DNA of 5,016 nt from Promethearchaeota archaeon (GTDB lineage: Archaea > Asgardarchaeota > Lokiarchaeia > Sigynarchaeales > SOKP01). Position 1 is the first letter of the stretch; each line of letters starts with the position of its first letter. Below, piece after piece: positions 1 to 5,016 of this stretch. The translations under genes and the position numbers were made by a program. The stretch is from positions 1-5,016 of the forward strand of contig JAEOTL010000488.1 of assembly GCA_016839845.1 (NCBI GenBank). The letters run 5' to 3'. Under the pieces are notes generated by a model. The model was not told the origin of the DNA. It saw only the letters and a program-made list of their open reading frames with translations, and did not search any database.

Positions 1-6
1 AGATTT

Positions 7-246
7 TCATTTTATATATTTTCGCAAGAAGACTTCAATTTTCTTTACAGTTGCCTCCTTGTCGGTCCATTCAATATTATCAAAAAGTGCCTCCTCTTTC
101 GCTTTTAGTTGCAATCCAAAATTAGCAATCACACAAAAACTATTGGTAGAAAAATCTTCATATACGGGCACATCCCGAACTTTATCTAGAGCATATTGAA
201 TTAGCTCCTCACGGGCTTGAAGTAGTTTAGGATCTGTGGTAGGCAC
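7..246 (-). CDS. Small hypothetical protein, 79 residues
   Basis: I do not recognise this protein. It reads as a complete small soluble protein with no membrane segment or signal peptide. Residues about 6-25 look like an amphipathic helix, a short hydrophobic stretch around SFCVIANFGLQL (residues 36-47) could be a strand pair or core helix, and residues 60-79 look like a Lys-rich helix ending in RKYIK. The start is GTG (244-246). It is the only plausible start: the frame is closed by TAG at 262-264 and there is no internal ATG. No Shine-Dalgarno site precedes it, but TTTAAA on the same strand is centred about 27 bases upstream, which fits a leaderless archaeal transcript. It is divergent from the gene at 403. 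The stop TGA is at 7-9, so the gene is whole. Its reality rests on uninterrupted frame, balanced composition and promoter spacing, not on homology. Confidence 0.6.
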   Translation of the reverse strand: MPTTDPKLLQAREELIQYALDKVRDVPVYEDFSTNSFCVIANFGLQLKAKEEALFDNIEWTDKEATVKKIEVFLRKYIK

Positions 247-269
247 AAACTTATGTTGGGACTAGCATG

Positions 270-277
270 ATTTAAAC
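270..277 (-). promoter_or_regulatory. Putative archaeal TATA box for the 79-residue gene
   Basis: On the minus strand this reads GTTTAAAT. Its centre lies about 27 bases before the GTG at 244-246, the usual TATA-to-transcription-start distance in archaea. The transcript would therefore begin at or very near the start codon. The match is short in A+T-rich DNA and the upstream BRE element is not evident, so this is a positional argument only. Confidence 0.35.
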
Positions 278-336
278 GGAATGAGAGTAATGAATTTCAA
301 GCTGGGATAACAACTTATTATGAGCTAATTGAAAAT

Positions 337-356
337 TTTTATTAAATTTTATTAAG
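337..356 (+). repeat. Tandem 10-base repeat, candidate promoter of the 314-residue gene
   Basis: TTTTATTAAA (337-346) is followed directly by TTTTATTAAG (347-356), differing only in the last base. The second copy is a TATA-like element about 50 bases before the TTG start at 403; a transcript starting around 378 would have a leader of about 25 bases. The tandem copy could be a duplicated TATA or a regulator site, or simple A+T-rich drift. Imperfectly related GGATAAC..CTTA strings flank it at 305-317 and 363-372. Confidence 0.35.
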
Positions 357-402
357 AGAATAGGATAACTTAATTTGGGAAAAAAAAAGCTGAGTGTAAA
401 GA

Positions 403-1347
403 TTGTCAATCAAAACAAAAATTAAGAAAGTGGAAACTGAATGGAAAGAAGCAGTCAATTGGTTCTATTCAGAAAAGGAGATCAAGGTAAAGGAATTACA
501 AAAGTTAGACGAATTGTGGGAGAATGCACAACCAATGACAGACGATGAGTTATACTCTGTAAGTCAGATCACTTGGTTATCACGATGCAATTGGAATCTA
601 GAACCAAGTATCAATTCATTAATAGAAGCGATTGGAAAAGGGGAGAGGGCTAAATTAAGAATAGGTCATAATCATTCAATTACAGAAGATCGTTGGAATA
701 AAGTTTGGGCATATTATTTAACCCTTAAGCAATGGTTGCATGTTCAAGGGAGATATACGGGAATCCCTACACTTCTGGATTATTGTGATCCAGAACACAT
801 TATAAAATCACGTATTATAGATTTGCTAGGGAAAAAGACAAAACTGAAGGCACTGTATGTTGAGTTATTTTCCTACTTTTTGGAATTTCAATTAATGGGC
901 AAGAATCATCCTGATGATTCTGCTAAGAACATGGCTACAAAAGCTGCGGTTCAGTCATTAATTAATGATGTAAAAAAATTTGAATATGATAAGATGATTT
1001 TAGCATCAGTTCAGATTAATCCTGAAACACTGTCAGAAGGGAAATTAAGGTGGTATGAGGTGTGTCATCATAAGTTCTTTAGAAGATGCGATATAATTCT
1101 TTCAAGTATTGGGGAGAATGAATGGCGTGGTACCTTCAAAGAAAGAGGTTCGGAAAGAAAAAAACTTAGAGAGTTACTTCTTAGGTACTCTCAAATATTA
1201 GATTTATGGGTTTCGAATTCAAGTGGTGCCGACGAGTTAACGACCACCCTTCATAAATCGTTAGGTAAACAAACAAGAAAAAAAATATTTCAAGTAAGTT
1301 TTTTAAATGCATTCCTAAAAGGACAATCAGATGCTCTTAGATTTTAA
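403..1347 (+). CDS. Hypothetical Trp-rich protein, 314 residues, TTG start
   Basis: The family is not recognised. The protein is soluble, mostly helical by composition and strongly basic towards the C-terminus, without signal peptide or membrane segment. It has eleven tryptophans (among them residues 14, 20, 39, 58, 64, 98, 102 and 111), a high content, concentrated in the first 111 residues. A Lys/Glu-rich N-terminal helix (about 1-40) precedes a central segment with GHNHS (88-92). A later CHHKFFRRCD stretch, near residues 225-234, places two Cys and two His close together. Neither stretch is a recognised metal site, nor are the residues arranged as a standard zinc finger. The TTG start follows an in-frame TAA (397-399), with a weak Shine-Dalgarno-like TGAGTG at 391-396. 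GTG at 430-432 (residue 10) is the alternative, and the first ATG is residue 45. Its 3' end overlaps the convergent PHP gene by 11 bases. Confidence 0.78.
   Translation: MSIKTKIKKVETEWKEAVNWFYSEKEIKVKELQKLDELWENAQPMTDDELYSVSQITWLSRCNWNLEPSINSLIEAIGKGERAKLRIGHNHSITEDRWNKVWAYYLTLKQWLHVQGRYTGIPTLLDYCDPEHIIKSRIIDLLGKKTKLKALYVELFSYFLEFQLMGKNHPDDSAKNMATKAAVQSLINDVKKFEYDKMILASVQINPETLSEGKLRWYEVCHHKFFRRCDIILSSIGENEWRGTFKERGSERKKLRELLLRYSQILDLWVSNSSGADELTTTLHKSLGKQTRKKIFQVSFLNAFLKGQSDALRF
1337..1347. other. Tail-to-tail overlap of two convergent genes
   Basis: The stop TAA of the 314-residue gene (1345-1347) lies inside the last codons of the PHP gene, whose own stop is at 1337-1339 on the other strand. 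Both 3' ends must therefore be formed inside the opposing coding sequence, giving overlapping antisense 3' untranslated regions. No hairpin-plus-U-tract terminator is visible at the junction. Confidence 0.9.
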
Positions 1348-2197
1348 CTAAACTCTGTTCTCGGTTTTCATAAAAGCATAGGTGTGTAAGTCCCCATTTT
1401 TTTGCTTTTTCTATGAAATCTTCAAACATATACCCAATATATTTAGGCATATGGGCATCAGAACTGAGCACCATTGGGATATCGCGTTGGATAATTTCTT
1501 TAACAACCTCATCACTTGGGAATTGGCTGTCGAGTCCTTTAAGAGTTCCTGAGGTATTTACCTCAATTGCCATTCCTCTATTTTTTATTTTATCTAATAA
1601 TTCTAAAAGCTTTTCCCATGCTCTTTCTGAATAATCAGGCTCATTAGGACTAAAAAGGACACGTTGATTATCAAAATGAGCAATGATATCAAAAAATCCA
1701 GTATTTACTAACATTTCTAATTTTTTAAGGTATTCTAAGTTTATTTTTTCAGCCCCATATTCTTTGACAGCTTTGTTTCCTTGACCTGGGGCTATGATGA
1801 TAAGAGGTGAGTCATGCCATTTAATGTTATGAATTGCCCCGATTAAATAGTCAAAATCATCCATGAAGGGTTCAAGAACTTTTTTTTGACGAGTAAATGG
1901 ACTACCAGGGGTTGCAAAATTAACTTCAGTTGAGATTCGAACGGTAATTTTATCCTTATATCTTTCTCTTAGGTGTTTAAGTTCGTTAATATAATTGGGA
2001 AATTCAGCTAGACCCATAGAGGCGTTTTTAATGCGTTCAAGTAATTGTGGATCATCGATTATCGCGCCTAATGGAAAATGATCTGAGAATCCAATCTCCG
2101 CTAAGTTTTTCTCTATTGCCACTTTTATATAATCTTCAATTTCACCAAGAGCATGACCACATCTCCAGTGATGGCTATGATAATCCATGAGCTTCAT
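1337..2197 (-). CDS. HisJ-type PHP-domain phosphatase (histidinol-phosphatase family)
   Basis: This is a polymerase-and-histidinol-phosphatase (PHP) family hydrolase that should use a cluster of divalent metals to remove phosphate from a small substrate, classically L-histidinol phosphate in the penultimate phosphatase step of histidine synthesis. The 286 residues match the family length. All expected ligands are visible: H7 and H9 (DYHSH), H15 (CGHA), D39-H40 (SDH), E91 (STEVN), H123 (GAIH), H174 (AHFD), D247 and H249 (SSDAH). EVNTSG at 212-217 is typical of the HisJ branch rather than of PHP polymerase domains. It is cytoplasmic, with no signal peptide. ATG at 2195-2197 gives MKLMDYHSHH. 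The second Met, codon 4, is an equally possible start since HxH begins at residue 7. No Shine-Dalgarno site is present. No other his gene is adjacent, so histidine synthesis is unproven; other PHP phosphatases of this shape act on different phosphate esters. Confidence 0.88.
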   Translation of the reverse strand: MKLMDYHSHHWRCGHALGEIEDYIKVAIEKNLAEIGFSDHFPLGAIIDDPQLLERIKNASMGLAEFPNYINELKHLRERYKDKITVRISTEVNFATPGSPFTRQKKVLEPFMDDFDYLIGAIHNIKWHDSPLIIIAPGQGNKAVKEYGAEKINLEYLKKLEMLVNTGFFDIIAHFDNQRVLFSPNEPDYSERAWEKLLELLDKIKNRGMAIEVNTSGTLKGLDSQFPSDEVVKEIIQRDIPMVLSSDAHMPKYIGYMFEDFIEKAKKWGLTHLCFYENREQSLVKI

Positions 2198-2229
2198 AAT
2201 TAGACGCGTTAATGATCGGTATGTTTTCG

Positions 2230-2237
2230 TTTTAAAT
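2230..2237 (-). promoter_or_regulatory. Putative archaeal TATA box for the PHP phosphatase gene
   Basis: The minus strand reads ATTTAAAA. Transcription starting about 27 bases downstream, near 2206, would give a leader of about ten bases before the ATG at 2195-2197, which agrees with the missing Shine-Dalgarno site. The assignment rests on sequence and spacing only. Confidence 0.4.
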
Positions 2238-2323
2238 CCAATTAATAATTAAAATCTAAGGCATATTAACTATTTTTAGGAATTAAAAGATTGAAGAAGT
2301 TGCAAAAACTTGATAACATTTAA

Positions 2324-2370
2324 TTTTTTTTTTTGTTAAATTATAGTAATGCAAAAATTTTGATCGATCA
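2324..2370 (+). promoter_or_regulatory. Putative promoter region of the epimerase gene, with palindrome
   Basis: An 11-base T tract (2324-2334) is followed by the TATA-like TTAAATTATA (2336-2345). Transcription would start around 2368, about eight bases before the ATG at 2376, so the message would be nearly leaderless; no Shine-Dalgarno site is seen. A perfect 10-base palindrome, TGATCGATCA (2361-2370), lies on the predicted start and could be an operator that blocks initiation. The related string CCGATCA occurs in the leader of the divergent PHP gene (minus strand, around 2212-2218), but the match is too short to claim a shared regulator. Confidence 0.38.
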
Positions 2371-2375
2371 CCGAA

Positions 2376-3002
2376 ATGAAAAAAATTGCCGTGGCAATAC
2401 ACGCAAATGAAGGATTCAATCCCAATCTTATTAAAGGATTAGAAGGACTTGATTATATACATGTTGATGTCTCAGACGGGAAATTTAGCCCTGTGAAAAA
2501 CCTAAATCTTGATGTTTTTCGTGTTTTAAACAATACATATCAAATCCCAATAATAGCACATATGATGGTAGTGAATCCATTCTTATATATTGGAAAAATT
2601 ATCGAATTTGTTGAGGTGTTTACATTTCATTTTGAGATCGAACATGATAAAGATGAAATTATAGAAAACATTAGAGACAAGAAAAAAATGGTTGGAATAG
2701 CGATTAACCCAAATACAGATATAATGGAAATTATCCCTTTCTTAGATAAGATTGATCTAGTCTTGGTTATGTCTGTAAATCCAGGTAAATCTGGACAAAA
2801 ATTTATACCCGATTCAATAGAAAAAGTGAATCAATTAACGAAATTCAAAGAAACCAGTGATTTTCTTATTGACGTTGACGGGGGGATCAATACATCTAAC
2901 GCACCACAATTGAATGTTGATATTCTAAGTAGTACAAGTACAATTTTAAATGCAAGTGACCCTAACAAAATTATTTCTATTCTTAAGCATTCTGATGAAT
3001 AG
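2376..3002 (+). CDS. Ribulose-phosphate 3-epimerase family protein (divergent)
   Basis: This is a TIM-barrel enzyme of the ribulose-phosphate 3-epimerase family, which interconverts D-ribulose 5-phosphate and D-xylulose 5-phosphate through a metal-stabilised enediolate. The 208 residues are slightly short of the usual 220 or so. Seen in order: [11 protein letters not shown] (29-39), with metal ligand H29 and acid-base D31; AHMMVVNP (61-68), with ligand H62; [15 protein letters not shown] (131-145); and DVDGGIN (166-172), with the second acid-base D168. The four active-site residues are thus intact. Differences from typical members are the N-terminal AIHAN in place of the usual LSAD, PGKSGQ in place of PGFGGQ, and STSTIL (186-191) where the phosphate-binding AGSAIF is expected. 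Substrate specificity may have shifted, for example to another ketose phosphate. Start ATG at 2376. The gene ends six bases from the convergent xylulokinase, which makes the substrate such an epimerase would use. Confidence 0.85.
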   Translation: MKKIAVAIHANEGFNPNLIKGLEGLDYIHVDVSDGKFSPVKNLNLDVFRVLNNTYQIPIIAHMMVVNPFLYIGKIIEFVEVFTFHFEIEHDKDEIIENIRDKKKMVGIAINPNTDIMEIIPFLDKIDLVLVMSVNPGKSGQKFIPDSIEKVNQLTKFKETSDFLIDVDGGINTSNAPQLNVDILSSTSTILNASDPNKIISILKHSDE

Positions 3003-3008
3003 GAATTA

Positions 3009-4637
3009 TTATTCAAAGTACTTCTTAATGAACTCTTGACGTGATTGTTCTGGGTCTTCTCCGTTTTTAAGAATATAATGCTCACACTTCTGGTATACCT
3101 TAAGCATATCATTATATAAGGCACCATATTTCTTATCAGGTTTAATAAGAACACTTTTTCGAATATTTAAATACTGGTTTACAAGTTCGGCCCAATCAAT
3201 TACATTTCCAGTGGAATCATGATAAGACTTGGAACTTCGAAGTGCGGCTCCTAAAGCAGCTGAGTTGGTCTCGTCAAATTGTCGAATGTTTGTATTAAAG
3301 ATATTTGCAGCAATTTCTAGTATTTCTACATTTGTAGATGCCCCTCCCGTGGCATAAATTTCTTCTGGTTCTTCACGCACCCATTCAGAATGAAGTTTCA
3401 TTGAAAGAAATTGTGATTCTATCACAGCTCTTACATTTCCTTCACGGTCATCCTCATCAAAACCAAATCGATACACTTTGGGATTCAGGACAAGCGGAAC
3501 AATTTCTGGGAAGAAATAAGGGAGCATGATTTTTCCGTAATTCCCTGAAGGCGTGCTTTTAAGGATACTTGAAAATTCTTTCCATGAAAGATCAAACGTA
3601 TCCTTTATTTTTTCTCGTGCTAAGGATCCATTCTTATAGCATATTAATCCCATATAATCCCCAGTGGGTGCCCCAAATAAATGTCCTTCACCACTCAAAT
3701 CAACACTTAATTGCTTTAGATAGGCAAAATAGGTATCGCTAGTTCCCAAACTAATTGCTGCTTTCCCTTTAGTTGTGATGCCTATACCAATAAGGCTATT
3801 GGGATTATCCCCTGACCAAGGAATGAGAAGAGTATCTGGGGCAAACCTATACTTCTCAACAAAATATGGGGATAAGGATCCAATAATATCATAAGAGTTT
3901 GTTAAGGGAGGTAATCTCTGTAGTAGGTTGGGTGCTGTAGCATCTAATGCTTCTTGATCCCATTGCTTGGATTCAATATTCATCAAGTTCATTCCCGCTC
4001 CATCGCTATGATCAATTGGGGAGCTTTTCCCTAAAAGAATAGAAGATAGGAAGGAACTTACCAAGTGAATTAGAGAAGTATTTGAATAATCCTCGTAATT
4101 TTGTTTGAAAAACTTTCTTATTTGAGGTCCGGAAAATCTTTCGAAGGTATTTGAACCAGTTAATTTAATCGTGGTTTCCATCCCCCCTAATGTATGACGA
4201 ATTTCTTCACATTCTTTTGTAGTACTTGAATCCATCCAGACAGGACTAGTTTTTCTGGAAAATACGTTTTCAAGTTGAATAACTAGTGAGTGGTGGGAAT
4301 CTAATTTTTTCAATATTGATTCAAACGAATTATTTAAATAAACTGTTCCATGTTGCTGTCCTGAGCCAGAAATCGCTTTTATTTGATCCAGTGGTAGATT
4401 GAGCTGAATAAATCTATTAAATAATAACTCTAGAGCTTCAATCCACATCAACGGATTTGAATGAACAACCTTACCACCATTGGAGATGTAAACTCCATTT
4501 TGAGTTTTATACTGCGGTAAATCTTTATCGAAACTAACGCTGTAAGAGGTTATGCTTTTTTTTTCTCTGCTATCTATTAATGTACCCGTTAAACTTTGCG
4601 TGGAGCAGTCTAGACCGAGAAAATAATCCATAATCAT
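3009..4637 (-). CDS. xylB: Xylulokinase, eukaryote-like FGGY-family carbohydrate kinase
   Basis: The enzyme is predicted to phosphorylate D-xylulose with ATP to D-xylulose 5-phosphate in the cytoplasm. It has 542 residues, close to animal XYLB (about 536) and longer than typical bacterial XylB (about 480-500). The N-terminal FGGY domain holds GLDCSTQS (8-15), the DLPQYKTQNGVY region (39-50), NPLMW (61-65), SGSGQQHG (90-97), VWMDSST (133-139), LTGSNTFERFSGPQI (159-173) and PIDHSDGAGMNL (207-218). These closely resemble my recollection of vertebrate XYLB, including the HSDGAGMNL and VWMDSSTT blocks. SGDNP (275-279) carries the likely catalytic base D277. The C-terminal ATPase domain holds SLGTSDT (296-302), KNGSLAREKI (335-344) and ATGGAS (429-434), which bind the nucleotide. 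All key residues are present. The start is ATG at 4635-4637 (MIMDYF); the ATG two codons in is equally possible. The gene is convergent with the epimerase gene, with a 6-base gap, suggesting a shared pentose phosphate pathway though not a shared transcript. Confidence 0.92.
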   Translation of the reverse strand: MIMDYFLGLDCSTQSLTGTLIDSREKKSITSYSVSFDKDLPQYKTQNGVYISNGGKVVHSNPLMWIEALELLFNRFIQLNLPLDQIKAISGSGQQHGTVYLNNSFESILKKLDSHHSLVIQLENVFSRKTSPVWMDSSTTKECEEIRHTLGGMETTIKLTGSNTFERFSGPQIRKFFKQNYEDYSNTSLIHLVSSFLSSILLGKSSPIDHSDGAGMNLMNIESKQWDQEALDATAPNLLQRLPPLTNSYDIIGSLSPYFVEKYRFAPDTLLIPWSGDNPNSLIGIGITTKGKAAISLGTSDTYFAYLKQLSVDLSGEGHLFGAPTGDYMGLICYKNGSLAREKIKDTFDLSWKEFSSILKSTPSGNYGKIMLPYFFPEIVPLVLNPKVYRFGFDEDDREGNVRAVIESQFLSMKLHSEWVREEPEEIYATGGASTNVEILEIAANIFNTNIRQFDETNSAALGAALRSSKSYHDSTGNVIDWAELVNQYLNIRKSVLIKPDKKYGALYNDMLKVYQKCEHYILKNGEDPEQSRQEFIKKYFE

Positions 4638-4687
4638 ATATTTTTTTTACATGTAATGAAGTTTTTCTTCTAAAAGTAAAAAAAAGA

Positions 4688-4695
4688 TTTTTATA
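4688..4695 (-). promoter_or_regulatory. Putative archaeal TATA box for the xylulokinase gene
   Basis: The minus strand reads TATAAAAA, a good archaeal TATA match. A start about 27 bases on (near 4665) leaves a leader of about 28 bases before the ATG at 4635-4637. That leader is A-rich near the ATG and has no Shine-Dalgarno site. Confidence 0.5.
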
Positions 4696-4704
4696 GGTAA
4701 GTGT

Positions 4705-4716
4705 ATCTATATAGAT
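4705..4716 (+). promoter_or_regulatory. Palindromic TATA-like element of the 64-residue gene
   Basis: ATCTATATAGAT is a perfect 12-base palindrome with TATATA at its core. Read on the plus strand it would place a transcription start near 4737, about 25 bases before the ATG at 4763, leaving room for the GGTGAG ribosome site. Its centre is about 19 bases from the centre of the xylulokinase TATA box, so the factors at the two promoters would probably interfere with each other. It may also be a repressor site rather than, or as well as, a promoter. Confidence 0.45.
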
Positions 4717-4751
4717 CGAAATTTGTGGTTGTTCTCAGAAACACATCAAAC

Positions 4752-4757
4752 GGTGAG
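4752..4757 (+). promoter_or_regulatory. Shine-Dalgarno site of the 64-residue gene
   Basis: GGTGAG stands five bases before the ATG at 4763-4765 and can pair with the conserved 3' end of 16S rRNA. It is the only clear ribosome-binding site in the window and fixes the start of the small gene; the neighbouring genes appear leaderless or nearly so. Confidence 0.7.
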
Positions 4758-4762
4758 AAGCT

Positions 4763-4957
4763 ATGCTACAGAAATGGATGGAAAAACTAAGAAAAAATGC
4801 TGAACTCATATATCGACTTGATGAGGAAGATGGTATTGGGGAAGAGGTAGGAAGATACAATGGAACTATGTTTAGTAATTGGAGAGAACGGGTAGATGAG
4901 GAATTAAGGCTTAATGTATTCGGAACAAGAAAAGGTCGAAGAATAAATTATCTATAG
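4763..4957 (+). CDS. Small charged hypothetical protein, 64 residues
   Basis: This gene is not recognised. The start is well supported by GGTGAG and an upstream TATA-like palindrome, which makes a real gene likely despite its size. The product is very rich in charged residues. An N-terminal amphipathic helix is likely (about 1-20, with KWMEKLRKN), followed by an acidic DEEDG patch (20-24) and a second helix with NWRERVDEELRL (39-50). A basic C-terminal tail, RKGRR (56-60), ends in INYL. There is no Cys or His, membrane segment or signal peptide. The basic tail would suit nucleic-acid or partner binding, but nothing in the sequence proves this. It is divergent from the xylulokinase gene, so it could be co-regulated with it or regulate it, or simply be a neighbour. 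The stop is TAG at 4955-4957. Confidence 0.65.
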   Translation: MLQKWMEKLRKNAELIYRLDEEDGIGEEVGRYNGTMFSNWRERVDEELRLNVFGTRKGRRINYL

Positions 4958-5016
4958 AATGAAGATTTGTAATTTTAAAATATTGCATACTTAAACTTCT
5001 CATCGGACACAATCCA

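Noticed and set aside
337..356. Tandem 10-base repeat as a CRISPR or mobile-element remnant
   Set aside because: There are only two copies with no spacers, target-site duplication or terminal inverted repeats, and it sits where a promoter is expected.
1413..1634. Plus-strand open frame of 73 codons inside the PHP phosphatase gene
   Set aside because: It is antisense to a well-supported coding region, including its SSDAH and EVNTSG motifs, and shows no ribosome site or family resemblance.
2324..2334. Run of eleven T as an intrinsic terminator
   Set aside because: No plus-strand gene ends upstream of it (the preceding gene points the other way), so there is nothing to terminate; it more likely belongs to the A+T-rich promoter region.
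3003..3008. Intrinsic terminator between the convergent epimerase and kinase genes
   Set aside because: The gap is six bases; only a weak, imperfect GAATA/TATTC pairing was found around it, with no U-tract following a stable stem.
2831..3154. Minus-strand open frame of 107 codons across the convergent junction
   Set aside because: It lies antisense to the epimerase and out of frame within the kinase gene, both of which have clear family motifs; its own translation has no recognisable feature.
3338..3529. Plus-strand open frame of 63 codons inside the xylulokinase gene
   Set aside because: It is the reverse strand of the conserved ATGGAS region of the kinase and has no independent support.
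4975..5016. Possible C-terminus of a minus-strand gene running in from the right edge (13 codons, ending in FKYAIF and TAA)
   Set aside because: Thirteen open codons are far too few to distinguish a real gene end from chance, and nothing in them is recognisable.

Overview
This is an A+T-rich window of compact, single-gene transcription units that looks archaeal. Start codons are preceded at about 27 bases (leaderless or near-leaderless genes) or 50-60 bases (short-leader genes) by TATA-like boxes such as TTTAAA, TATAAAAA and TATATA. Only one gene has a clear Shine-Dalgarno site. There are no convincing bacterial -35/-10 pairs. The kinase is of the eukaryote-like xylulokinase type. A mesophilic, low-GC archaeon, possibly of the Asgard group, is my best guess, but no taxonomic marker (rRNA, ribosomal protein) is present, so this remains an inference.

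The six genes alternate strictly in strand. From left to right: a small unknown protein (minus, 7-246); a 314-residue unknown, Trp-rich protein with a TTG start (plus, 403-1347); a HisJ-type PHP phosphatase (minus, 1337-2197), overlapping the previous gene tail to tail by 11 bases; a divergent ribulose-phosphate 3-epimerase family protein (plus, 2376-3002); a eukaryote-type xylulokinase (minus, 3009-4637), whose stop lies 6 bases from the epimerase stop; and a 64-residue charged unknown protein (plus, 4763-4957). The three intergenic gaps (247-402, 2198-2375, 4638-4762) lie between divergent genes, so they hold all the promoters. The two convergent junctions have no room for intrinsic terminators outside coding sequence. 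No gap exceeds 300 bases. No RNA gene, CRISPR array, insertion sequence or phage feature was seen.

The functional theme is pentose phosphate metabolism. Xylulokinase would make D-xylulose 5-phosphate, and the adjacent epimerase family member could convert it to D-ribulose 5-phosphate, feeding ribose 5-phosphate synthesis. The epimerase keeps the metal-binding and acid-base residues but has altered phosphate-binding loops, so its substrate may differ. The PHP phosphatase could serve histidine synthesis (histidinol phosphate to histidinol) or act on another small phosphate ester; no other his gene is in view. The three remaining proteins are not recognised. I see no clear new multi-gene system here. 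The kinase/epimerase pair, the closely packed divergent promoter of the kinase and the unknown Trp-rich protein are the points most worth following.
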